Source: JAAOZN01 sp964421575
GTDB lineage: Archaea > Thermoproteota > Nitrososphaeria > Nitrososphaerales > JAAOZN01
Assembly (NCBI GenBank): GCA_964421575.1
Contig: CAYQXI010000114.1
Span: forward strand, 1-29,009
DNA length: 29,009 nt
Reading direction: 5' to 3'
A program made the position numbers and the translations under genes. The notes below the pieces were generated by a model. That model ran no database searches, was not told where the DNA came from, and saw nothing but the letters and a program-made list of their open reading frames with translations. Each line of letters opens with the position of its first letter. Within the stretch, counting starts at the first letter, position 1. Positions 22,958 to 29,009 of this stretch are shown here, piece after piece.

Positions 22958-24298
22958 TTAGCCTCGGTAGGGTGGTCTAGCGGTAGGTGTGATCTCTAAG
23001 TCGAGAGTCCTCCCTTCCCTAAGTATGGTCAAAACCACTTTCTGGTTAGGTGAAACGTTCATAGAAACGTACGCAAACCAGTCTTCGGTGGTGTATGTCC
23101 GCTTACCGTCAACAGCCAATATTATATCACCAGGCTTATATGCATAGCCTGTAAGTGTTCTTACCCGTGTCCAAGCCTTTAGACCAGCCTTCTCAGCGGG
23201 AGTATTGCTTTCAACATTTATCACCATAAGCCCGTTCTGATATGGGTCAACATCCAATATGTTATACGTTTTAATGATTTCAGGAGTTAGTGTTATCGCT
23301 GAGAAGCCGAAGTAGGGGTGCCGGTAATAGCCCTTCAACACGAGGTCTGAGGCTACCCTCTTAACCACGTTTGAGGGTATGGCGAAGCTAAAGCCTACTG
23401 ATGTGCCTGCGTTGGTTATGCCGATAACCTCACCATCTAAGTTCAGAAGTGGTCCGCCTGAGCTGCCTGGCGCTATGGTTATGTCGAGCTGTAGGACTGG
23501 CACTATTATCGGGTAGAGGTCTAAGAGCCTATTGACTTGGCTTATTACACCTACTGAGAGGCTGCCTGTCAGCCCAAGCGGGTTACCCACGGCTACCACA
23601 GTCTCCCCTATCCACACCTCTGAAGAGTTACCTAGTTTTAGAGGAAGGGCGTCAGATGGCTTCCTATCAATCTTCAACACAGCCACATCAGAATAAGGGT
23701 CTGTCGCTAAAACATAGGCGGTGGTTCTCGTCTGATCATAGAATTGAACATCAGCCACGTCAACCCCTTCTACCACATGCCAATTGGTTAAAATCAGGTT
23801 CTCACCATATATGAAGCCTGAACCCTGCCCTAGTGCCGTCCTTATAACTACAACCGACTTGTAGACCTTCTCATAAACCTTGCCCGGCGTCTGTCTACTT
23901 ATAGCAGCTACCTCCTTGCTCAATTGTGAAACATTACATTCTAAGGTTGTCAAACTCTGATTAAGTGCAATTAGCTTCGATGTCAGCGACTGGTTTACTG
24001 CTGAAATTATCTCGATGAGAATTTGGGCTGGTACACTCTGGTTGAGAACCACTAATTTAGTCAGCTGATTTATTTGATTTGATAGCTGAGAAGTGTCCCG
24101 AGCTAGGTTTTGGATCTCAGCCTCTATATTCTGCAGCCTACTATCTAGCTGATTTACTGAATCTCGTAAAAAAGTCACTTCCGCGTTAAGGTCCTCAGTT
24201 CTCTTCTCTTGTAGGTTTACGAAGTATCCACTTATAGCCGCCAAAACCAAGGCGACGGCTGAGATCACTGCAGCTGCTGAGGCTGTTCTGCTAAGCAT
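22958..24298 (-). CDS. Membrane-anchored HtrA/DegP-type serine protease with coiled coil and PDZ domain
   Basis: A 446-residue protease that probably acts outside the membrane on misfolded proteins. Residues 6-26 form a hydrophobic anchor or uncleaved signal (AAAVISAVALVLAAISGYFV). About 28-135 is a long coiled coil with Q/N-rich heptads. The trypsin-like domain has H174 (LTNWHVVEG), D204 (DPYSDVAVLKI) and S280 (APGSSGGPLL), a complete catalytic triad. About 325-440 is one PDZ domain (NTPAEKAGLKAW, PGDIILAVDGKR). The long coiled coil between anchor and protease is more extended than in typical DegS-like proteins. The start is ATG at 24298; a TATA box at 24321-24330 predicts a leaderless message. 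The substrate is unknown. Confidence 0.9.
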   Translation of the reverse strand: MLSRTASAAAVISAVALVLAAISGYFVNLQEKRTEDLNAEVTFLRDSVNQLDSRLQNIEAEIQNLARDTSQLSNQINQLTKLVVLNQSVPAQILIEIISAVNQSLTSKLIALNQSLTTLECNVSQLSKEVAAISRQTPGKVYEKVYKSVVVIRTALGQGSGFIYGENLILTNWHVVEGVDVADVQFYDQTRTTAYVLATDPYSDVAVLKIDRKPSDALPLKLGNSSEVWIGETVVAVGNPLGLTGSLSVGVISQVNRLLDLYPIIVPVLQLDITIAPGSSGGPLLNLDGEVIGITNAGTSVGFSFAIPSNVVKRVASDLVLKGYYRHPYFGFSAITLTPEIIKTYNILDVDPYQNGLMVINVESNTPAEKAGLKAWTRVRTLTGYAYKPGDIILAVDGKRTYTTEDWFAYVSMNVSPNQKVVLTILREGRTLDLEITPTARPPYRG

Positions 24299-24320
24299 AC
24301 AACCGCTATGCTGATCTCAA

Positions 24321-24330
24321 ACTTATAAGG
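24321..24330 (-). promoter_or_regulatory. TATA box of the HtrA-type protease gene, leaderless start
   Basis: CCTTATAAGT on the minus strand has its centre about 26-27 bases before the ATG at 24298. No ribosome binding site is present, consistent with a leaderless transcript. Confidence 0.5.
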
Positions 24331-24352
24331 GTTAAAAAAGGATGGTGGAGCG

Positions 24353-25057
24353 CTACTTCACAGCCAGAAGGATTATTACTCCACCCATCATCCTCTCCTC
24401 AAACTCGATATGTGTAAACAGCCTCTCAACCATCTCCTTTAGATGGGCGTTGGTTGGTAGCTTTTGATACGTGTGGTAAAGCAGCCTATATAGCAATCCT
24501 TCTTTGCCGATGTAGGCTGAAGCTAAGAGTGGTACTAAGATACGCCAATAAGCCCCAACTGTAGCTCGAAGCAGCTTACTGTCTGGCTTACCAAGATCCA
24601 AGATCAGCACCACTCCACTACACTTAACTACACGGCTGAGTTCGGTGAGCGCTGCAGTTAGATCAAAGGCATCCCTTAAAGCGAAGGTGCTGACAGAAAC
24701 ATCGAAAACACCGCTTCGGAATGGTAGGTATTCGAAGACCGCCTGCACAAACGCGCATCTATCGTCACCTAACCGATGCTTAGACTGCTTAAGCATCTCT
24801 CGAAGCGGGTCGAGGAGTACGATTTGCTTCACGCAATTCGTTGAGTCGAGGATTGTCTTGCTCATTGTGCCCGGTCCGCAGCCAGCATCGAGCACTATTA
24901 GGTCCTTACCTTTGATAGCTTTAGTCGCAGCTAGACGCCTGAGATTAAGGTCTTGGCCTAAAGAGATCACCCTATTTACCTTATCGTAAACTGGAATCAG
25001 ACCTTTAAGTGCATCCTCTACTCTGCTCCAGAGTGAACCAAGCCCGTATCTTGGCAA
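24353..25057 (-). CDS. UbiE/MenG-like class I methyltransferase
   Basis: A 234-residue SAM-dependent methyltransferase. The SAM loop is VLDAGCGPGT at 55-64, followed by an acidic loop (IVLLDPLREML), then FEYLPFRSGVFDVSVSTFALRDAFD (in parts: FEYLPFRSGVFD, then FALRDAFDLTAALTELSRVV). The N-terminal YDKVNRVISLGQDLNLRR and the ALRD motif are those of UbiE/MenG/COQ5 enzymes that methylate the quinone ring. A role in the last step of menaquinone-type quinone synthesis is therefore likely but not proven. The start is TTG at 25057, six bases after the nnrD stop; no strong ribosome binding site is seen, so coupling is likely. It is the last gene of the FAD dehydrogenase-nnrD-methyltransferase run. Confidence 0.82.
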   Translation of the reverse strand: MPRYGLGSLWSRVEDALKGLIPVYDKVNRVISLGQDLNLRRLAATKAIKGKDLIVLDAGCGPGTMSKTILDSTNCVKQIVLLDPLREMLKQSKHRLGDDRCAFVQAVFEYLPFRSGVFDVSVSTFALRDAFDLTAALTELSRVVKCSGVVLILDLGKPDSKLLRATVGAYWRILVPLLASAYIGKEGLLYRLLYHTYQKLPTNAHLKEMVERLFTHIEFEERMMGGVIILLAVK

Positions 25058-25063
25058 AAATAT

Positions 25064-25936
25064 TCAGCCTACTCGGTCAAAGCGCTTCAACACATGCGGT
25101 ATCTTCTCAGCCACATCGACAGCGGTGATATGTAACCCAATCTCCTTCTCAGCAGCCTCACCAGCCAAACCGTTGATGTAAGCGCCAGCAGCAGCCGCTG
25201 CAAAAGGCTCAGCGCCTAAAGCAAGGAATGCAGCAACCACACCCGCCAGAACGTCACCAGTACCCCCTACGGTCATGGCTGGTGTACCTGTCCTGTTGAA
25301 CGCCAATCTAATTCCGTCTGAGATTATGTCTACGGCCCCTTTTAGGAGGATCGTCGTTTTAGATTGTGCGGCTGCCTCCTTTAGTGCTGAGGCTCTGCTC
25401 TCCAGCTTTTCATCTAACTCTTTGTTAAAGATCCTCTTGAACTCACCTTGGTGTGGTGTGAGCACACTTGGCTTTCCAGCTATTTCTTGGGTTACCTCTG
25501 CTCTAAGAGCATCGGCATCTAACACAACCCTTACACCCTTGAAAGCAAGTTCTCTCACCAGCTTCTTCATCCCATCTGTCTTTTGTTTACCTAAACCCGG
25601 GCCTACTACCGCAGCATCCACCTCAGGGAGCCACTTTAGAAGTCTGTTTACGCAGCCAACTGTGAGTTTAGCGTCTGGCAGCGGTAGGACTATGAATGTT
25701 GGTGAGTAGGCTCTGATAGGTGCTGCTATCACATTCGGCACAGCCAAGTAGACCAGATCTACACCGACTTTAGATGCGCCTAGGGCTGAGAGTAGGGGTG
25801 CTCCGTGGTATAGGTAGCTCCCACCGACTACAAGGACCCTACCATTCTCCCCTTTTCTCGAGTTTCTGCGTCTGGGTCTATACGCTAAATAAACGACTTC
25901 ATCGGATGTCTCTATCGCGGCTAACCCTTCCGGCAT
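25064..25936 (-). CDS. nnrD: ADP-dependent (S)-NAD(P)H-hydrate dehydratase
   Basis: A repair enzyme that turns damaged, hydrated NAD(P)H back into NAD(P)H using ADP; it has the ribokinase-like fold. It is 290 residues, so only the dehydratase domain is present. Many relatives are fused to an N-terminal NnrE epimerase, which is missing here and not found elsewhere in the window. Seen: GRVLVVGGSYLYHGAPLLSA (about 32-51), VVGPGLG (about 110-116), VLDADAL (138-144), TPHQGEF (160-166), LLKG and the active-site GGTGDVLAG at 224-232. The start is ATG at 25936 with GGAGAT upstream. It lies 28 bases after the FAD-dependent dehydrogenase and 6 bases before the methyltransferase. Confidence 0.93.
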   Translation of the reverse strand: MPEGLAAIETSDEVVYLAYRPRRRNSRKGENGRVLVVGGSYLYHGAPLLSALGASKVGVDLVYLAVPNVIAAPIRAYSPTFIVLPLPDAKLTVGCVNRLLKWLPEVDAAVVGPGLGKQKTDGMKKLVRELAFKGVRVVLDADALRAEVTQEIAGKPSVLTPHQGEFKRIFNKELDEKLESRASALKEAAAQSKTTILLKGAVDIISDGIRLAFNRTGTPAMTVGGTGDVLAGVVAAFLALGAEPFAAAAAGAYINGLAGEAAEKEIGLHITAVDVAEKIPHVLKRFDRVG

Positions 25937-25964
25937 CGCTTAGCATCTCCAGAAGCGTAAATGT

Positions 25965-27344
25965 TCAAATACCTACACCCTTCTTCTCAGCGTCTATACC
26001 CTTTCTAGCTAGGATCTCTCTGGCCGCTATCAGCCCGGAGGCTGAAGCTTGGACCAAGCCTCGTGTAATCCCGGCACCGTCCCCGATGGCGAAGAGGTTC
26101 TTTATCCTAGTTTCTAGGCAGTTGCTCAGCTCGAGTCTTGATGAGTAGAACTTCACCTCGACCCCGTAGAGTAGGGTGTGTTTGCTGTAGACGCCTGGTG
26201 TGACTTTATCTAATGCTTGGAGCATCTCTTTTATGCCTATGAGGTACCTTGCGGGTAATACGAAGCTCAGATCACCGGGTTTGGCATCTTTATAGGTTGG
26301 CTCGACTATGCTTTTGGCTAACCTTTCTGGTGTTGATCTTCTGCCCTCGTCTAAGTCAGCCAGCCTCTGCACCATAACTCCACCTACTAGGAGGTTCGCT
26401 AACTTAGCTATGTACTTGCCGTACGCTATGGGGTCGTTGAATGGTTCTGTGAACTTGGTGCTGACGAGTAGGGCGAAGTTAGTATTATCACTCTTCTTAT
26501 TTAGGTAGCTGTGACCATTCACGGTGACTATATCGTCTGTGTATTCAGGTACTACGAAGCCGTTTGGGCAGACGCAGAACGTCCTAACTCTATCGTCGAA
26601 GGATTTGGAGTAGAAGAGGAACTTCGGCTCATAAAGTAAATCGGTTATCTCCTGCATAACAGCCGCCGGAACCTCGACCCTCACACCTATATCTACGGGG
26701 TTTGCCATGAGCTTTATCCCAAGCCTTGCCGCTTCTTGCCTCAGCCAGCTCGCACCGGCCCTCCCAGCAGCTACTATAACATATTCAGAGTAGATCTTTT
26801 CGCCGCTCTTTAACTCAACGCCGCTCACAACATCGTTTGAAGTCAATATCTTTGTCACCTCTGTTTCAAGCCTAATGTCTGCTTTCTCCTCCAGAGCCTT
26901 CTTCATCCTCTGAAGTATGAGAGGCGCCATATCCGAACCCAAGTGGCGAATTCTGAACGGTAGTAGTTTCAAACCGGCAAGGGCTGCTTTTCTTACGATG
27001 TGTGCTATCTCGTCGAGATCGACGCCGTATACTTGATTGGATGCGCCGAATTCGAGGTAGATCTTATCGACTTCTTCCATGAGTTGCTTTAGCCGCTCAA
27101 CCCCCACGTACTCTCTTAGCCACCCGCCTGAGGTTGTTGAGAAGTTGAGTTTACCGTCGCTGAAGGCTCCGGCTCCGCCCCACCCGCTTATAAGGGACTC
27201 GCCTTGGTGTTGGCGCTGAGAGATGTCCTTGCCCTTATCGATGATGAGTACACTTAGATCTGACTTTCTTGTCAGCTCCAATGCGGCGAATATGCCAGCT
27301 GGACTTGCTCCAACTATTATTACATCATACTTCTCTTTCGGCAC
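25965..27344 (-). CDS. FAD-dependent dehydrogenase (COG2509-like)
   Basis: A 459-residue flavoprotein. The N-terminal FAD loop is VGASPAG at 11-17, a GAGPAG-type loop with Ser in place of the middle Gly. Then follow LIIDKGKDISQR (about 33-44), GWGGAGAFSDGKLNFS (about 54-69), an inner IVAAGRAGASWL (about 189-200), and the C-terminal FAD motif LFAIGDGAGITRGLVQASASG (about 417-437, given in parts: LFAIGDGAGITRG). This pattern fits the uncharacterised FAD-dependent dehydrogenases of COG2509; the reaction is unknown to me. The start is GTG at 27344 with AAGGGA upstream and a TATA box at 27374-27384. First gene of a three-gene run with nnrD and the methyltransferase. Confidence 0.82.
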   Translation of the reverse strand: MPKEKYDVIIVGASPAGIFAALELTRKSDLSVLIIDKGKDISQRQHQGESLISGWGGAGAFSDGKLNFSTTSGGWLREYVGVERLKQLMEEVDKIYLEFGASNQVYGVDLDEIAHIVRKAALAGLKLLPFRIRHLGSDMAPLILQRMKKALEEKADIRLETEVTKILTSNDVVSGVELKSGEKIYSEYVIVAAGRAGASWLRQEAARLGIKLMANPVDIGVRVEVPAAVMQEITDLLYEPKFLFYSKSFDDRVRTFCVCPNGFVVPEYTDDIVTVNGHSYLNKKSDNTNFALLVSTKFTEPFNDPIAYGKYIAKLANLLVGGVMVQRLADLDEGRRSTPERLAKSIVEPTYKDAKPGDLSFVLPARYLIGIKEMLQALDKVTPGVYSKHTLLYGVEVKFYSSRLELSNCLETRIKNLFAIGDGAGITRGLVQASASGLIAAREILARKGIDAEKKGVGI

Positions 27345-27373
27345 CAGCTTCCCTTGACAGACCAGCTTTATGT

Positions 27374-27384
27374 CAGAATATAAG
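27374..27384 (-). promoter_or_regulatory. Promoter of the FAD dehydrogenase-nnrD-methyltransferase run
   Basis: The minus strand reads CTTATATTCTG. The predicted transcription start lies near 27354, about ten bases before the GTG, with AAGGGA at 27350-27355. It lies in the 57-base gap after dinB. Confidence 0.45.
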
Positions 27385-27401
27385 TGTTTAGTATGGCAAA
27401 G

Positions 27402-28508
27402 TTATTCAGCTGTGGAAGTTAGGTATTCGTAGAGCGTCTTCTGGCCGCGCTTTTTAATAAGGTCTGAGACTCTTACACCCACTCTCCTCACCTTTATCTT
27501 CTCCTCCTCGAGTAGCCTAGCTAAGAGTGTGAGAGATGCCATCTTCAGACTATCATATCCGTCAAGAGGGTGTTCGTATGTTTCGCTGCGTGAATATGTT
27601 GATAGGGCGTCGCTTACACAAAATACACCTACGCTCTTGAAAGCGTAGCCTTGTGAAGATACCTTAGAGTAGAGGTCTCGGCAGATCTCATCTACGTATC
27701 CCTCGACCTCCTTTACCGTTTTGGCATCTTGCTTTAGGGTTATGATCCTACTGAACTGTGTGGGCTCGGCCCTCTCTTTTACTGGTTCATCGTCTCTGCC
27801 GTTTGCAGCGTTGTAAAGGTAGTTTCCAATCTTCATCCCGAAGATCGAGACGAGCTTCTGGGGGTCTTGCTTGGCGAGATCGCCTATAGTCTTCACACCC
27901 ATTTCCTCAAGCACCTTCTTCGTCTTAGCGCCCACACCGGGTAGCTTGTCGACATCCATCTTTGCTATGAATTTGGCAGCCTCCTCAGGCTTCACTACTG
28001 TAAGTCCGTCTGGCTTCTGGTAGTCTGAGGCTATCTTGGCTATGACCTTATTTGGGCCTATGCCTATTGAGCAGGTTAGTTTTTCTGTCTTTTTGATCTC
28101 TTCTTTGATCTTTAGAGCGAGTTGTTTTGCTGCTTCGTAATCCCCTTTGACTCTCTCTGTGAGATCGAGGTAGGCTTCATCGACACTAACCTCCTCGAAT
28201 ACATCAGCGTGCCTTCTGAGTATGTTCATTACCCTTCGGGAGACTTCATCGTAGTAGTCTAGGTCTGCTTTAAGGAAGACCGCGTCAACACCTTTAAGGA
28301 GATGCTTGGCTTTCGCAATAGACATGCCGGAGCGCACACCATACCTTCTAGCAACATAGTTCGCTGTAGTAACAGCGCCACCATCAACCCCACGCCCAGA
28401 GTAGATGCAGACGACCACGGGTTTATCTCTAAGCGTGGGGTTTCTAACCTCTTCGCACTGAGCGTAAAAGTAGTCTAGGTCTACTTGCATTACTATCCGA
28501 TTAGGCAT
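27402..28508 (-). CDS. dinB: Y-family DNA polymerase IV
   Basis: A translesion DNA polymerase of the DinB/Dpo4 group, 368 residues. Metal ligands are visible: D10 in MQVDLDYFYAQCEE, and D110/E111 in SVDEAYLD (108-115). Y15 is the expected steric gate that excludes ribonucleotides. The thumb has the helix-hairpin-helix region KLPGVGAKTKKVLEEMGVKT. The C-terminal QKTLYEYL (356-363) looks like a PCNA-interacting motif (Qxx(L/I)xx plus aromatic), as expected for an archaeal Y-family polymerase. The start is ATG at 28508; a TATA element at 28531-28540 predicts a leaderless message. The CRISPR array ends 68 bases upstream and is transcribed towards this gene, so read-through could reach it. Confidence 0.95.
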   Translation of the reverse strand: MPNRIVMQVDLDYFYAQCEEVRNPTLRDKPVVVCIYSGRGVDGGAVTTANYVARRYGVRSGMSIAKAKHLLKGVDAVFLKADLDYYDEVSRRVMNILRRHADVFEEVSVDEAYLDLTERVKGDYEAAKQLALKIKEEIKKTEKLTCSIGIGPNKVIAKIASDYQKPDGLTVVKPEEAAKFIAKMDVDKLPGVGAKTKKVLEEMGVKTIGDLAKQDPQKLVSIFGMKIGNYLYNAANGRDDEPVKERAEPTQFSRIITLKQDAKTVKEVEGYVDEICRDLYSKVSSQGYAFKSVGVFCVSDALSTYSRSETYEHPLDGYDSLKMASLTLLARLLEEEKIKVRRVGVRVSDLIKKRGQKTLYEYLTSTAE

Positions 28509-28530
28509 CAGTAGCAGATAGATAGCTTCG

Positions 28531-28540
28531 AGATATTAAA
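28531..28540 (-). promoter_or_regulatory. TATA element of dinB, leaderless start
   Basis: TTTAATATCT on the minus strand, centred about 27 bases before the ATG at 28508. It lies in the 68 bases between the last CRISPR repeat and dinB; no ribosome binding site is seen. Confidence 0.4.
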
Positions 28541-28576
28541 GATAGTGGAGAAAGATGTAAATCAAAACCAAATACA

Positions 28577-29009
28577 CCCCCAATTCTATATATGAGATTC
28601 TACGGGTGTTGGGGTGGAACTGGGTAACGATGAAGTGCTTTTAATTCTCTATGTGAGATTCGTCTACCCTTCAGCTAGCGAAGGAAGACCCTAAGCATAG
28701 CTTTCAATTCTCTATGTGAGATTCAAGCGAAAAGGTAAGGCAATTCCTATTACAAAAAATATCCTTTCAATTCTCTATGTGAGATTCCTTTGGAGTTGAA
28801 TGATGTTACGCTGCCTTGGAAGAAGGTTATGCTTTCAATTCTCTATGTGAGATTCTTGCAATTGCGATATTGCTACACCACTTCATCATAAACTTTCAAT
28901 TCTCTATGTGAGATTCAAAGAACCACGCTATACGGACTTTGTAACAACCGCTAGCCAGACGCTTTCAATTCTCTATGTGAGATTCTACAACTTCAGCATC
29001 AGTTACAAT
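28577..29009 (-). CRISPR. CRISPR array, leader-distal end, continuing past the right edge
   Basis: Seven copies of a 24-base repeat lie at 28577-28600, 28638-28661, 28701-28724, 28764-28787, 28832-28855, 28893-28916 and 28962-28985. On the minus strand the repeat starts GAATCTC and ends ATTGAAAG, the usual eight-base crRNA 5' handle in crenarchaeal I-A/III-type arrays, so transcription is taken as minus. The five copies from 28701 on are identical. The one at 28638 has one change and the one at 28577 has five, as expected at the end farthest from the leader. The six complete spacers are 37, 39, 39, 44, 37 and 45 bases, all different; a seventh is cut by the window edge after 24 bases. The leader and any cas genes lie beyond 29009. 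Confidence 0.97.

Noticed and set aside
25275..25709. Plus-strand open frame of 144 codons opposite nnrD
   Set aside because: It is antisense to conserved NnrD motifs; the composition is that of a shadow frame.
1..29009. tRNA or rRNA genes, complete insertion sequences, cas genes
   Set aside because: Looked for in the gaps by eye. I found no cloverleaf-like sequence with GGTTCGA-type arms, no paired terminal inverted repeats around an open frame, and no Cas protein motif.

Overview
The window is archaeal chromosome. Three things show this: a ribosomal protein S8e start at the left edge, archaeal TATA-type promoters placed about 26 bases ahead of either leaderless or Shine-Dalgarno starts, and coenzyme F420 biosynthesis (cofE). 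The smc-scpA-scpB operon next to rps8e, the S8e N-terminus, and a crenarchaeal-looking CRISPR repeat ending ATTGAAAG suggest the Thermoproteota. My best guess is a non-ammonia-oxidising, possibly thermophilic Nitrososphaeria (Thaumarchaeota/Aigarchaeota-like) lineage. That placement is inference from memory of the families; no search was possible.

Left flank (1-9578): the N-terminus of rps8e (minus), then smc-scpA-scpB (minus, overlapping genes), coding for the chromosome-organising condensin. Divergent from it run a flavin reductase-like protein, a truncated diaminopentanoate-dehydrogenase-like pseudogene, cofE, and a large DEVH helicase with an N-terminal zinc ribbon and a C-terminal cysteine cluster (MrfA/DUF1998 type).

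Central block (about 9.6-22.6 kb): an AT-richer metabolic block bordered by poorly coding DNA. It holds acyl-CoA dehydrogenase-sucC-sucD (plus), then hyuA-hyuB (ATP-dependent hydantoinase/oxoprolinase/carboxylase family), a membrane-anchored HdrD-like iron-sulfur protein, and etfB-etfA (all minus). Read together, the acyl-CoA dehydrogenase would pass electrons to EtfAB, which would pass them to the membrane iron-sulfur protein (an ETF:quinone oxidoreductase candidate). SucCD would make ATP from a CoA thioester, and HyuAB would supply or open the carbon substrate. All eight genes start with ATG, whereas 9 of the 14 flanking genes start with TTG or GTG. With the base composition, this suggests the block arrived as a unit.

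Right flank (22.7-28.5 kb, minus): a 47-residue zinc-ribbon protein with TTG start, a membrane-anchored HtrA-type protease with a coiled coil, a UbiE/MenG-like methyltransferase, the NAD(P)H-hydrate dehydratase nnrD, a COG2509-like FAD-dependent dehydrogenase, and the Y-family DNA polymerase dinB with a C-terminal PCNA-binding motif.

Right edge (28577-29009): the leader-distal end of a CRISPR array, transcribed on the minus strand towards dinB. No cas genes are in the window. I saw no tRNA or rRNA gene and no intact insertion sequence.
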